In this document: in pieces, positions 1 through 11,300 of the stretch
How the letters are laid out: each line of letters opens with the position of its first letter
How positions within the stretch are numbered: position 1 is the first letter of the stretch
Assembly: GCF_001949145.1 (NCBI RefSeq)
Contig: NW_019091356.1
Location: 4,367,211-4,427,210 of the forward strand
Reading direction: 5' to 3'
Source: Acanthaster planci
Taxonomy: Eukaryota > Echinodermata > Asteroidea > Valvatida > Acanthasteridae
Length of the DNA: 60,000 nt
Program-made: the position numbers and the translations under genes
Notes under the pieces: generated by a model
The model's input: the letters and a program-made list of their open reading frames with translations, nothing else
Database searches by the model: none
Told to the model about the DNA's origin: nothing

Positions 1-550
1 CATAAAGAAAACATTGAGAGAATATTGAGTTTCCCCTACCCCCCAAGAATGAATAATAACCATCCAAAAATGCAGGCACACATGAACTACCAGAGTGCAA
101 GATTAATACATGTACATCGGATTCATATCCTCTTCTCTTTCAGTTGCCGTCGAAAAGCAGAGTTCTAAAATAACAGAAGCTCTATAACTAAAACTAATCT
201 TAAAAGTTCATATTTAAGTGATCTCGAATGTCCTGACAATTACTGTCATTTCATTCATCTCCAAAGAAATTTATTTCATCCATTACGCATGTAATCCAAC
301 CCTGATATCGCCCACTCTTTCGTCAGTCATATTTCCCAAATAGGTATATGGTTTATGAGGAAAAATGACGTTTTTGCCCAAATCATGATGTACTAATTGG
401 TAGGCAGAATAGTGATGTAGATTAATTTGTTTAAAAGTTCCTTGTGTTTAAAGATAAAGCAGGTGTTTTGAACAGAGAGATGCAGTCCTAAGAGTCCGAA
501 CAGAAACTTACATGTCTTTATTTTATTTTTCATTTTCACTTTCGCCTCAG
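1..550. other. Intronic or upstream sequence of the class B GPCR gene
   Basis: AT-rich sequence before the first recognisable receptor exon. It contains a TACATGTA-type palindrome near 110-117 and no open frame resembling the hormone-receptor extracellular domain expected upstream. It ends in a pyrimidine-rich tract and CAG at 548-550, the acceptor of the exon that starts at 551. The missing N-terminal exons should therefore lie left of this window. Confidence 0.6.
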
Positions 551-3500
551 ATCACAGGGGAATTACTTGTCGCGGAATACGCACTTTCGTTTGCTGCGTG
601 CGCAGTTGCTTTCGTCATATTCATGAGCTCAAGGTAAGTTGAAGTGTTTTGTACATTGGGTGGCTGGGATTGATTCATGGATTAATTTGGCTGATGGATT
701 GATTAGAGTGAACTGTCAGTGGATTGATGAACTGATTGGATTGGATTAGATTGGATTGATGGACTGACTTAATTGGTGGATCGTTTGGATTAATTGGGTT
801 GATGAATTGTTGGATTGATACTAAGCGGTGGATTGAAGCGTCGGGGCACTGATGGCTGATAGATTAACGAATAAAAAGATTAATAAAGATTAATGAGTGC
901 TTGCACTGATAGATAAAAGGATTGTGTTGGTGGATAAGTAAGATTTCTGAAAATTACATTGATTTGATAGATTCTGTTGTATTCTATATGTATGAGATAT
1001 GTACAGTTGATTGAATTGATATTATAGTATCGTATGTATTGTATCAAGGGAATTGATTGGATTGACTGGATAAGTTGATATCTGGACAAGAATACATAGG
1101 TAACATGTCCTCGATCTGGGCGGCCCAGGGAGACGCAAAGGTTAAAAAAAATTGTCATTAAGAGTTGTTCCGTCCGCATATCCCATCATGGACTGTCTTA
1201 CGTGCTTTAAATGGTCCAAAAAAGATTGCATAAATTAGAGTAACGCAGCAATCTTGGGAGTTAACATGGTTGTCATTTGAATTTGTGACAGAAGTATTTT
1301 ACTGGTCTTCCAGAGAGAAAATGGGTTCCTCTAGCTTCTTGGAGATGTTACGTTCCGCATGCTTGTCGAGTTCTTAACTTGTTTGATCTAACCACCGTAT
1401 GTGTTAACCCTCCAGAACCCTACGCTGTACAAGGAACCTGATTCATTTGCATCTGATTACCTCATTTATGCTGAAGTACATCGTATATTTCATCCAGCCC
1501 CCAATTTGGAAATCGGAACTCTTGGTAAGTTTAATTCAGTTTTCAGAATATGTTTATTGAATATGGACTTTTCTCTACTATCGTAAGAGCGGAATAATAG
1601 GTCCTGCATCTCCTACAGTAAGTTTATGTTCCTTATCTGGGAGATATCGGCCCTTATCTGACCCCAACGGATTACAGATGAGTGTGTGTATAACGTTATT
1701 TTTGCGTCCGGTTCCACGGATGCCCTATTTGCTCTGGACAGCTTGTGGCTATGATGTAAAAAGAGTCTTTTTCTGGCGAGTATTATGAGGAAACATTTCC
1801 CTTGGGTTCATCAAAAAGGCCAACAGAAACGTTTTGGTCTGAGTGTGGCCGATTTGACGGTATTGGTTTGTTATCAGGATGAAATAAGAAAGATAATCCA
1901 CTTTGATCTCAGGAAAATTTTGAAAATCGCTGCTCGAAGAAGTGCTTATTTTTTTGGCTGATTTGCTCATGGTTGAGCTTTATTTTGTTCTGCTTGAAAT
2001 CGGATCCTCTTGTCAATTATTAAGAGGGTATGACGTTTATTCGCGTCTTTCCTTGTACGACAGATGATATAATCAGTTGAAGTGGTGTTAGCCTGAGATG
2101 AACGATACTGTTTTAAATCTTCCGTTTTCCAGCGCTTGAATTTCATTCTCCAGTAGATAAAAGTAGTTCAACTTATACACTTCCAGGTAAATAGGTCCCT
2201 TGGCCTATTTGTAGAAATCCTTTAGCAATGAAAAATTAAATAGGTAAATGAACGTGATCTTCCTCTTGAATGTTTTCGTGTGTATTTTTTGTTTTTCTTT
2301 TCCACGTCAAGTTGATCGTAAAATCTAAGATATCGAGTAATTTGAAAACCTTACCTTACCGAGCATGGTCTTCCATCGGAAGGGAGGGGCGAGCGCCCTC
2401 TTGGGTTTCATTGAAAGCGCCACAAGCAAATGAGAGAGATTCTAGAAGTGAGAAGTGACGTTTGACAAACTTCTGTTTGTTTTTTACAGCACCTGAGGCG
2501 AATCGTCTTGTTCCTGTTGTTTTACTTCGAACAGACCAACTATTTTTGGATGTTTGTGGAGGGGTTATACCTTCACACGCTGGTGGTCTTCGCACTTCGC
2601 ATTGACGCGGACAGAATCAACTTCTTGGTGTATTGCGTCATAGGCTGGGGTATGTTTGCCAAAATTGGGGTCTGCGCATGATCGATCGAAGGCTTTGCCT
2701 TGGAATATAAAGGTGATTTGTGAACCAAAACAAAAACAAAAGCCTGGGGCACAGAAGTCAAGTACGTGTGCACCAAATGGACAAGATTTGGGGGTTCTTC
2801 TCCTTGTCTTTTGCCATTAAAACGCCTATGATGCATAAATTTAAGTTGAGAAACGCATACGGTCAATAATTAATGTCATTCTGTCTTTTTTCACAGCTAT
2901 TCCGATGGTCTTAATTGGAGTGTGGGCCATCATCTCGGCTGTACTCGATCCTGACGTTTACCTTATATTTAATTCTGGCGAGTATGTTCCTTTATTAATG
3001 GAACCAATAATGTTTTTATCAGGACTCAATACGGCCGATTCACAATAGTGCGCCACTAAGAATTTGCTACACGTTGGCCAATCATAACTCTCAAAATTTC
3101 AAACGCGCACTGGGTCGACAAATTTCGCGCATTGTGATTAGCCAACGCGTTGTAAACCCCTGGTGGCGCACTATTGCGAAACAGCCGTATTCGTCTAGGA
3201 ATATAAAGACCTTCAGTGGGCACCCAATTGTTTACCGTTGTTTACCAATTTATAATGTAACGACCTGGTATTTTTGTTTTCTTTTTTAGCAATGATTTCT
3301 TCACCAATTCAGTGCATACTACGGCGGTGCATGAATACGTCTGCTTGATTGGCCCCATTCTTCTTGTGTTGGTGGTAAGAGACTACGCAACTTTGCATTT
3401 GATCCGCAGCTAATTATTATTTTTTGGGGGGGAGGGGGAGATTATTGGTCCAGATCTGTCTAAGTTACTTCGGCCATTTTGGCATGGACACAAACAAAAG

Positions 3501-6500
3501 GAAATTAGCTTGCGATGACCTTGCATGGCCGTCTTTCTCGAATGTTGGTTACAATAGGATATTCAGCATAAAGTTTCCTGAAAAATCATGACGATGTAGA
3601 ATTTTTTGAGAGTTTCAGACCTAGAGGTTTGATAGGTACTTGGCATACCATCAAAGAAGAGTTAGCAGCAGATTTCAGTGTTGACCTGCGTTTTAAGGAC
3701 GTCTGTGATGAATTCGAAATTGGAATAGCTAAAGCTTTATCAAAGGCTTGGCCTGTGTCAAAACTTGAAGACTCCAACCTGGAAATCTGTTCTTTCCGTG
3801 GCTAAAGTTTACCTATCCGATTAAATCGGTCCTCGTGGTTCTCATTATTTTGTCTTCCATTTCCTCAGTCGTAGCCTTACTGACTCCTGGGCTATCGCCT
3901 TTCAGATTGATTGCACCGCCGATAACTCCGTGATTGTTGGCAATCCGACAGCGGAAAGGAAAAGATTATCCATCTTTTTTTCCCCCGTGAGATTTATTTT
4001 TTCCCCGTTGTTACAGTGTCATTTGCGCTGCTGGCCGCGCTAGAGTTACACATTGATTGCTTCGTAATGCACGGGCCAGGCAGGGTTATAATTGGACGCG
4101 CAAGCGAATTCCCCGACCGATTTGGTTGGCGGCTTTGGGAACGTGGTTGACGCTTCTTTCAATGCTTTCACGGTGCGTCAAAGAGCTGCTTGGTATCCAT
4201 TGGTAGCCAACGAGGAAAGGTTTTTATTTTATGTCAGTCTGATTCTTGATTTTGAGACTCATTTTCCCCTTTTAATGTTACATGTCGAGTCACTTGAATT
4301 TCTCTGTCAGCTGTCGCGAATTTCCCGGGGGTCACCATTCTCTGATTCTCTCGTTTCTTTCTTCTGACGACACGCGTGGGGGCGACCTGCCTTTTTCAGT
4401 TCGTTGAACAGATTTACATAATGTTTAACTTGAAAAGGCAGATGCTGAATATCATGTAAGTTCTGTCCATTTGCTTTGAATGTAACATGATGTTTAGCAG
4501 GGACATAGGGGTGACAGGCTGTCAGCAGGTCGTGTGTTCAGTTTGCGCTCGTTTTCTTTTTGGTAGATAAGACCACATGACTATAACTTTGCATGTTATG
4601 TTGATTATCACATAACCCACCGCGCTGCTCGTTATAAAAGGCGACTCTGTGTCGGCAAAGACACTACATGTATATAGTTCTCATCCGCCAAAGGTCATGT
4701 GTACAATAATGAAGTACACGACGTTGTAAGTCATAACATTTAGCATACCAAGAATGAAAATCCGCTTGAATCTTTGTCAGTCGTGCGACAAATCCATCAA
4801 TATATGATTCTGCGCCAACACTCAGTAGAGTTATAGGTCACTCTAATCGATTGGGTCACTTGAACTCGTTTCGTTTAGATTGACATTTCTACATTATTAT
4901 GATGAGCTGATTGAACTTCGAGTGGCCCTCTTCAAGCAGAGGATGAATGGCTTCATGGCTACATGAAGAGTAAATTCAATTGGGGAAAATGGGTGTCAGT
5001 CGTAGGCCGTTGGTGGAATGATCGTAGTGGGCATGTGACTCCGATTTGGGGGGGGGGAAGAGTGAGTCTGCAAGATTGCATAGGAAGGCACATTACTGCA
5101 GCAAGTTATCAGCAGCCTATTTGTCCGTTGTAGACAGTTATCAGGACCCATGCACCAGTTTATCAGGTTGATTAACGAGCTGAGATGGACGAGAAAGTAA
5201 TTTTCCCATTGACCATGCACTGTTCATTGAATTTTCCTACATTTGCCCTCATCATTGCTTGTCTGGCGATAGTCTTAATATGGTGCCATCTGAAATGGGC
5301 AGACCGTTATCACGGACCCCGATAAATTACTCTGCTGCTCTGGAAACTAGTTTTCTCGTGTCTAAATGACCTATTTCGTAATTTATCCGACATACAATCT
5401 TGTACGTGATTCTCTCTGTCGACGTACAATTCTCACACGATACAATCAGATCAAACTCTGGTACATTAAACACGCCGGTTGTCATCGTTGCATCTTTTCC
5501 TGTCTCACATTTCAGATCAATTGCTTCTTTTTGCTCAACATCGTTCGTCTGCTGATGAGCAAGTTACGCGTGCAGGGTAACCGCACGAGCGACATCAAAC
5601 AATACAGGTACACAGCGGGTTTGTTGACAAGTTGTTACACGAGAACATCTCCCCACCGATTCGGTGAGGGACAAACTCGTCGTTGTTTGCACTCGCCTTA
5701 CGTCCTTCCAACGAGTGTTTGTGCAAGGCTCTTTAAGAGAGGCGTTGATGTCTGTGGGAAGTGTGTGAGAATGCTAAACTAATGGCCGACTGCCGTCCCT
5801 CATTCTGAGGAGTTCTATCCTCGACGTGTTTTTGTTACTCGGTGGTTTGGTGTAGACTTTCATTTCATATCGGCCACGCAGCCGATAGATCATGAAGAAC
5901 GAGCTTTGTAAGCACCAATTAGGACGGAGCTACTAGACAGACACACATCGTTACGATGAAATCTGATGCCGTCTGGCGTTCATTTTGTACCTCAGTATTC
6001 GGTTTTTGTTTCCTTTGAATGAAAATTCTCTGGGTTCTATTTTAAAAATTCCCCATTCAGACATTGAGATTGGGAAGTCAAGTAATAATTAACAACAACG
6101 GTGTGTTGAAGGAAGCTTGCGTAGAAATTAAACTACAAATGGTTGAGTACAAAGAGGGAGGAGTTGACCCAAGTTGTGGTCGGCTTGAAACCGCCTTAAA
6201 ACAGGAACCTTTCATAAGCAACCTAAGCTTCGGTGCAGAAATAGCAACACATGAAAATAAGATGACATGGGATAATAATTTTCTCCTGTGATTTTGCTTT
6301 CACAGACGGGCTGCACGAGCGACTTTTGTCCTCGTCATTTTGCTTGGTGTTGGCTACGTTCTCATTCTGGTCCTTCCCTTATTTCCGGGGAATCTGCCCA
6401 CAGCAGTGAACCTCATCTTTGTTTACGTCAGCACCGTTCTGGCCGGCACGCAAGGCTTGTCGGTATCTGTTATCTATGTCTTCTTGAACACAGAGGTGAG

Positions 6501-7825
6501 ACCTCGCGGATGCTATCTGCGTGTTAAGGCAGTATAGTGCACGCTGGGAATCTACGTATATAAGATCTATGCAAACACGGCTGGCGTATTGTACTGGAAC
6601 ACTCAACTGTGTTTGATTGTAGGGTCAAATTAATTTTGGTATCGAGGGTGCAGATCTGGCGCGCAATGAATGAAGAGGCTGCGGTTTGAGACGGTTTCTT
6701 GAACGGGAGTGGCCACACCTTTTCTCAATACAGTTCCTTGATTTGTTGGCCCTAATTTCGTACCCTTGTTGTTTCGAAACACTGGCCATGTTTTACTTGT
6801 TCATTCTTGTGCAATATGTACTGGTAAACAAGTTGGAGCTGGTTTACGCCAGACCCACTGCTATGAGGTTGCTTAATTACCGGTCAAGGTTGAAAGCGAA
6901 ACAATGAAAAGCAAATCCCTCTGTTAAGAAATACCGTTTCTGCTTAGCAACATTTCAAGGAAAGGTCCTATGTTACATACGCGCCAATCGTGTGAATGCA
7001 GGGATGTTTGCAATGCGAGCTGCAGATGTCAGATCCTTTCTTGAACTTTTTGTGCATGCGATAAATGCATATGGATAATCGCACAATGAGCTGCTTGGTG
7101 TAAACATTGGTAGAAGCGAAAATAGTGTAGATGTGATATTTCTCCCGTCGGCAGGTAATTACTGTGCTAAAGAGAAGATGGCACCAGCGGTTCAGCAACA
7201 CAACCTATTTCTTCTGATGCTTTAGGTGCGACCACCGCTTGAACTGAGCCCATGGCTGATGAGTGATTATTCTCAAACCAAAAACATTCTCCTCCTAATT
7301 CACCAGGTGCGCTCCGTTCTCCGGCGCAAGTGGCGCCGGCGTCTCGCCCACATCGCTCTCCCACCGTTCCTTTCCCGCAAGCGGACCAAGCCGCGGACCT
7401 CGTCTTACTCCAAGTACGACGACCGGACATGCGTGAGCACCATGCGCAGCATGGCCAACAACGACACGGTGATGGACAGCTGCCATGAAGACTACGTGGG
7501 TCACCAAGGCCATCACCAGGGCAACACAACCTGGAGAAGGGGAAACACGCAAGAGAGACACACGGGCGGCGTTGCCAACGGGGACACGAGCGCGAAGGAA
7601 AGCAACAATGAAGAGAAAATTGAAATGCAAGTGGTGAAGAGTAATGGGACAGTCGGCAAATGGGATCAGATTGAGAGAGAAAAAGAAGCAGACGAGGTTG
7701 AACCTCTCCTTGAGGAAGGAGGAAAAGTTCCCAAACCTCCAGCATCCATTGTCATATCGGAGGCCAGCCCCGTGCATACATCTGCCGAAGAGCCTGTTGC
7801 CGAATATGTCGAGCACCAAGAGTGA
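551..7825 (+). CDS. Class B (secretin-family) G protein-coupled receptor, 5'-partial, CRF/PDF-receptor-like
   Basis: Eight exons with agreeing phases: 551-633, 1416-1524, 2490-2649, 2897-2981, 3290-3374, 5516-5607, 6306-6495 and 7307-7825, giving 440 residues from TM1 to the stop. Class B marks seen: CTRNLIHLHL in TM2 (the conserved His), YFWMFVEGLYLHT in TM3 (the conserved Glu), GWAIP in TM4 (usually GWGxP), LLNIVRLLMSKLR in TM5, and QGLSVSVIYVFLNTEV in TM7/helix 8. The transmembrane core reads closest to corticotropin-releasing-factor receptors, with PDF or calcitonin receptors as alternatives. The family couples peptide hormones to heterotrimeric G proteins at the plasma membrane. The tail of about 170 residues is basic at first (VLRRKWRRR), then acidic, with a possible acidic dileucine sorting signal (EVEPLL). 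The extracellular hormone-binding domain is off the left edge. The TM3 and ECL2 cysteines are absent. The ligand is unknown. Confidence 0.88.
660..880. repeat. Degenerate GGATTGAT-type simple repeat
   Basis: Imperfect head-to-tail copies of GGATTGAT and GATTGGATTG lie in the intron after the TM1 exon, with a weaker run continuing to about 1075. There is no fixed period and no coding signal, so it looks like a decayed microsatellite or minisatellite. Confidence 0.6.
3028..3191. mobile_element. MITE-like palindromic element in a GPCR intron
   Basis: The ends are AATACGGC and GCCGTATT. About 60 bases at each end pair as imperfect inverted repeats sharing CAATAGTGCGCCAC and GTTGGC.AATCA. Reading TA as the target duplication leaves CGGC...GCCG termini, which would fit a Tc1/mariner-type non-autonomous element. 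No transposase is encoded. It sits in the intron between the ECL2-coding exons (2982-3289). Confidence 0.7.
7226..7306 (+). other. Possible 81-base in-frame extension of the last GPCR exon (alternative acceptor)
   Basis: Two acceptor-like sites precede the C-terminal exon. Each has a pyrimidine-rich tract, ends in AG and is followed by GTGCG: one at 7224-7225 and one at 7305-7306. The 81 bases between them are open in the receptor frame. Use of the upstream site would insert 27 residues straight after FLNTE, where helix 8 begins. The downstream site gives the VRSVLRRKW continuation typical of the family, so it is probably the main one. Confidence 0.4.
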
Positions 7826-10800
7826 AAGAACGCGAATAAAACCTAAACGAATATAGCATGTACTTACACTTTGACTTTGAACTGGAAACCATCTTGGTTG
7901 TGTTTCCCATGGATAAATACTTTGATCAATGTAACTTTAGAGCTGCAACATTGGTACCTTTCTACAAGGAAAGCATGCTTCAAGAGAACTACATTGGCGT
8001 TCACGTATATAATGCACCGATGTATCTATTCGTCTTTTCATTAGACCCTCTCTGTGGTGTTCGCCCCGCCCCTAGACTTTGGCGTCTTTTACACTAAAAT
8101 AATTGATCGAAGAAGGTATAGATATTTATTGTCTCTGTGGCAACATTAACATATTATTCGTAAGTTTTATTGAATACGATGTCTTCAATTGGGAATACTT
8201 GAAATCTACTCAAGGAAAGGTCAAGTCAATAGTCTTACAGTGATGCTAATATCACATGGGGTTACAGGATGTCACATACGACGTCGCTGTTTAGGTTTAA
8301 GTGTTCTCTGTCACCCTTTATGTATATTGTATAGTGGGACAACTGATTCAAATGTGCTTTGTACTGCCCTTTAAATTAGTAAGTCAAACAAGTGCATACG
8401 CCCTAATGGGGTGTCTTCTTGTATTGTCTTTGAAAGGTAAATCTGTGTAAAGTGGCCATCAAAACTAACATAAAGTGGCCCTATTGACAGGTTGCTGTCA
8501 TGCAGGTTTGTCATTGTTTTGTATTTATTCAAATTAATGAATTTGAATTCGAGTAACGGGCGCCTTGGTATTACCACAACTTAACGACTGTTAATGTATC
8601 GAGGAGCGACCCCCACCCCGAAAACGCAGAATGCTGGAAGTGATGGCTCCAAGCTACCAAAACAAACGAACCGATATGTTGGTATGTGAATTATGCCGTC
8701 GTCAATGAATCGTTTCTTGCCCTCTTACAGTGTTTCACGCTCCGGGAAATGCTTCTTTGTTGACTAAATTCCTCCCGGTATTTCCGGCAAGGATTGAATA
8801 CGCGAGTTGCGTTTGAATTCACAAAGGCGATGGCAGTACATGTCAATTTCAAAATGGCTGCGCGAGACACGAGGAGTTCGTTTCACGTTTAATACTGATG
8901 TTATTGTGAAAGCACCGCTGTTGAGCTGGAAAACAGGCAACCTCGGTATTTGGTAATTCCCGGCCGAGATCAGGTGAGATGAGTTTAGTCTATCACTAAT
9001 TACTAGTAATTTGTATTGGAATATTGCAGTACACAGTCATGTCTTTTGTCATCATTTGGCTAGCGAGGATTTTAGGGCAAGAATTTTTTCTCTTATACGG
9101 CCATCATGTCGTGGCTTTGATTCGACTTTTTATAAGGGCCATAACCTCGTGCAGGATTAACAAAAACATTTAACCCTATCCGCCTCGAGCAGAAGCACCC
9201 CCTCATCGGTTGATAAGAATCCTGTTGATCGGGAGTACACATTTTGTAGGTAGCGACAATACTTTAACGTGTAGTCGTTCGTGGAACCTGTGACGGATTC
9301 CCACCAAAGGAGCCTCCCTTACTAGGAAAATTTTGCCCTCTCTTGGTCCCAGTCGGGGCCCATATTTACTTAACTCAGAATATTCTGAATTATTTTACTG
9401 AATTTACAAGGATCTTTCCACACCTTGTACTGGGAAAATAGCATTTCTGATTCACCTTGGAACTGTCAAAAAAGTTTTCGAACTTTGTAAATTGTGGAAC
9501 TTTTACACTGGAATTTGACAGCAACATTGTGTTTAATGAGACTTATAATGCGTCTTTTATCCATACTTCAGGTCTAACTTCACTTCAGGTCATAAGTTGC
9601 CATTTATGAGAAGAATTAAAAGTGATATTTCCTTCGATGTCACTTAAAATCAATAACTCTTCAGCTGACCTTGTTTAAACTAAATACAGAACACAATAGT
9701 GCACTTAACTGGATCTGGATCTTCTCTGGACATAAGTTGCAGTGTCAATATTTAGCGAAACTTTCTAGTAATTTGGGGTTGTCGTTAAAATGAACCGGTA
9801 CATGTATACATTAGAGACATAGCACTGTGTTTTGTCGCTGTTTTCCAAAGCAACAGTCGTGTGTTTTTGTGGGGAAATGTCGAGTACCGGTATTGTAGCT
9901 GTCGTTCAGTGTGGTACATGTAACATATTTCTTGTGGTTCAGTTTGTCTGTTTGCGTTTACCCGCCAAAATTCAGACCGACCGTCTGGAGGCATGGACTG
10001 CACAAAGTGGTTGGAAGTTCCTACCATTTCCAGTGACGGTGCTGTCAAGAACATGTCTAATGTACTGCTAACAGTGATGCTGAATAATTTTAGATGTGTG
10101 TTTTCCATTTAAAGTTTTGCCTTTTTTAAGAAAAATGCGTGGTCAGTGGGGTGTTGAAAAGATATGTACATGTACAGCTTGGCCGTTGCTAAGTACCCAG
10201 AAAAAAATCTGTAAAATAAACAAGGCCTTTGGGCATCATCTCTTTTTTTATCCAAAACACCTTAAAATCATCATGTAAGAAAATCCTTAAAAAAAGGGAA
10301 ATATAACTATATATACATCGCCTCGTTGTTAGAACTGACAATGGGATTTCTCTAGTCAATCAGGTTTTGGCTTTCAAACAGCGTAGTGTGCTACCAGATG
10401 TAATAAGAAGCCAACTCTTTCGTGGTTGGAGGCATGCAATACACCTTTTGAAAGCGTCAAGGTAGTTGTGGTTTATCTGAACATGGTCAAGAACATTGCA
10501 TGCCTATGCCCAGGTTCGTATGTACAAATGTAATTAATTATGTAAATGTGTTGATCGTGTCAGTCTTTGTAAATACATAAAATCATCACCGTGAACTAAA
10601 ATCGCCATTGTTGTAAATAAAATATATTCAGATAGTTCATAGTAAAGTTAAACCGGCAGTGTAAACTTAAGACAATAACTTCCAGTGTGTTTAATGTTCG
10701 TTCCCCCCCCCCCTCTTGCGACGTGCCTTTGTAGCATTGTAGAAAAAAACCCAAAGTGTTCGAAAGAAGTGGGTTACTCCAAGATAAATAACATTAATCT

Positions 10801-11300
10801 CGTGCTTCTCTGCCTAATAGGATACTTTTTAAAATAAGGCCATTTCAAACAATCTGGTATCAACAAGCTGAAATTACATTCTATAACGTTTACGCTAACA
10901 TAAAATCGTTTAAACTTAAACGGAACTGTGAGGTGTAAACATTTAGTGTTACATAAACAACGGTCTTGCAATGTGGTTAACTTCCCGATGAAAGAATACA
11001 ACAAGAAAGGAAAATCTTGCATCGCTGATACAAACTAAAACAAGTTTTACGGGGACTATGTTCCACCACGTGAGTAAACAAAAAGACACAATTATATAAT
11101 ACATGTTTGAAGTCTGAAATTCGATTTAAATTTGGGCGGCTTGGTACTTCCTGGAAATTTAAACTTACAGCCGGGATAGAATCCAGCGTTAAATGTTGAC
11201 TTCTCCTTGGTCAAGCACAGCAAGAAAAGCTCAAAAGTTCTTGAGAAATTTACCTTCATTAGTGAGACCGGGCAGTGTCTTTAAATACGTACGACAAGAC
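7826..11300. other. Spacer between the GPCR and the YWTD receptor (both 3' UTRs)
   Basis: The + strand GPCR and the - strand receptor are tail to tail here. An AATAAA lies 10 bases after the GPCR stop (7835-7840), probably too close to act, and another is at 10616-10621. The sequence is AT-rich with no open frame that shows protein-like composition or splice context; the short frames around 9785-10280 look random. A C-run lies near 10706-10717. I see no RNA gene. Confidence 0.5.

Noticed and set aside
5366-5782. 138-codon + strand open frame
   Set aside because: Only 5516-5607 (TM5) is coding; the rest is intron read through the splice sites.
7167-7745. 192-codon open frame on the - strand opposite the last GPCR exon
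   Set aside because: It mirrors the GC-rich receptor tail, is rich in Cys, Arg and Ser, and has no family resemblance. The + strand frame continues the receptor.
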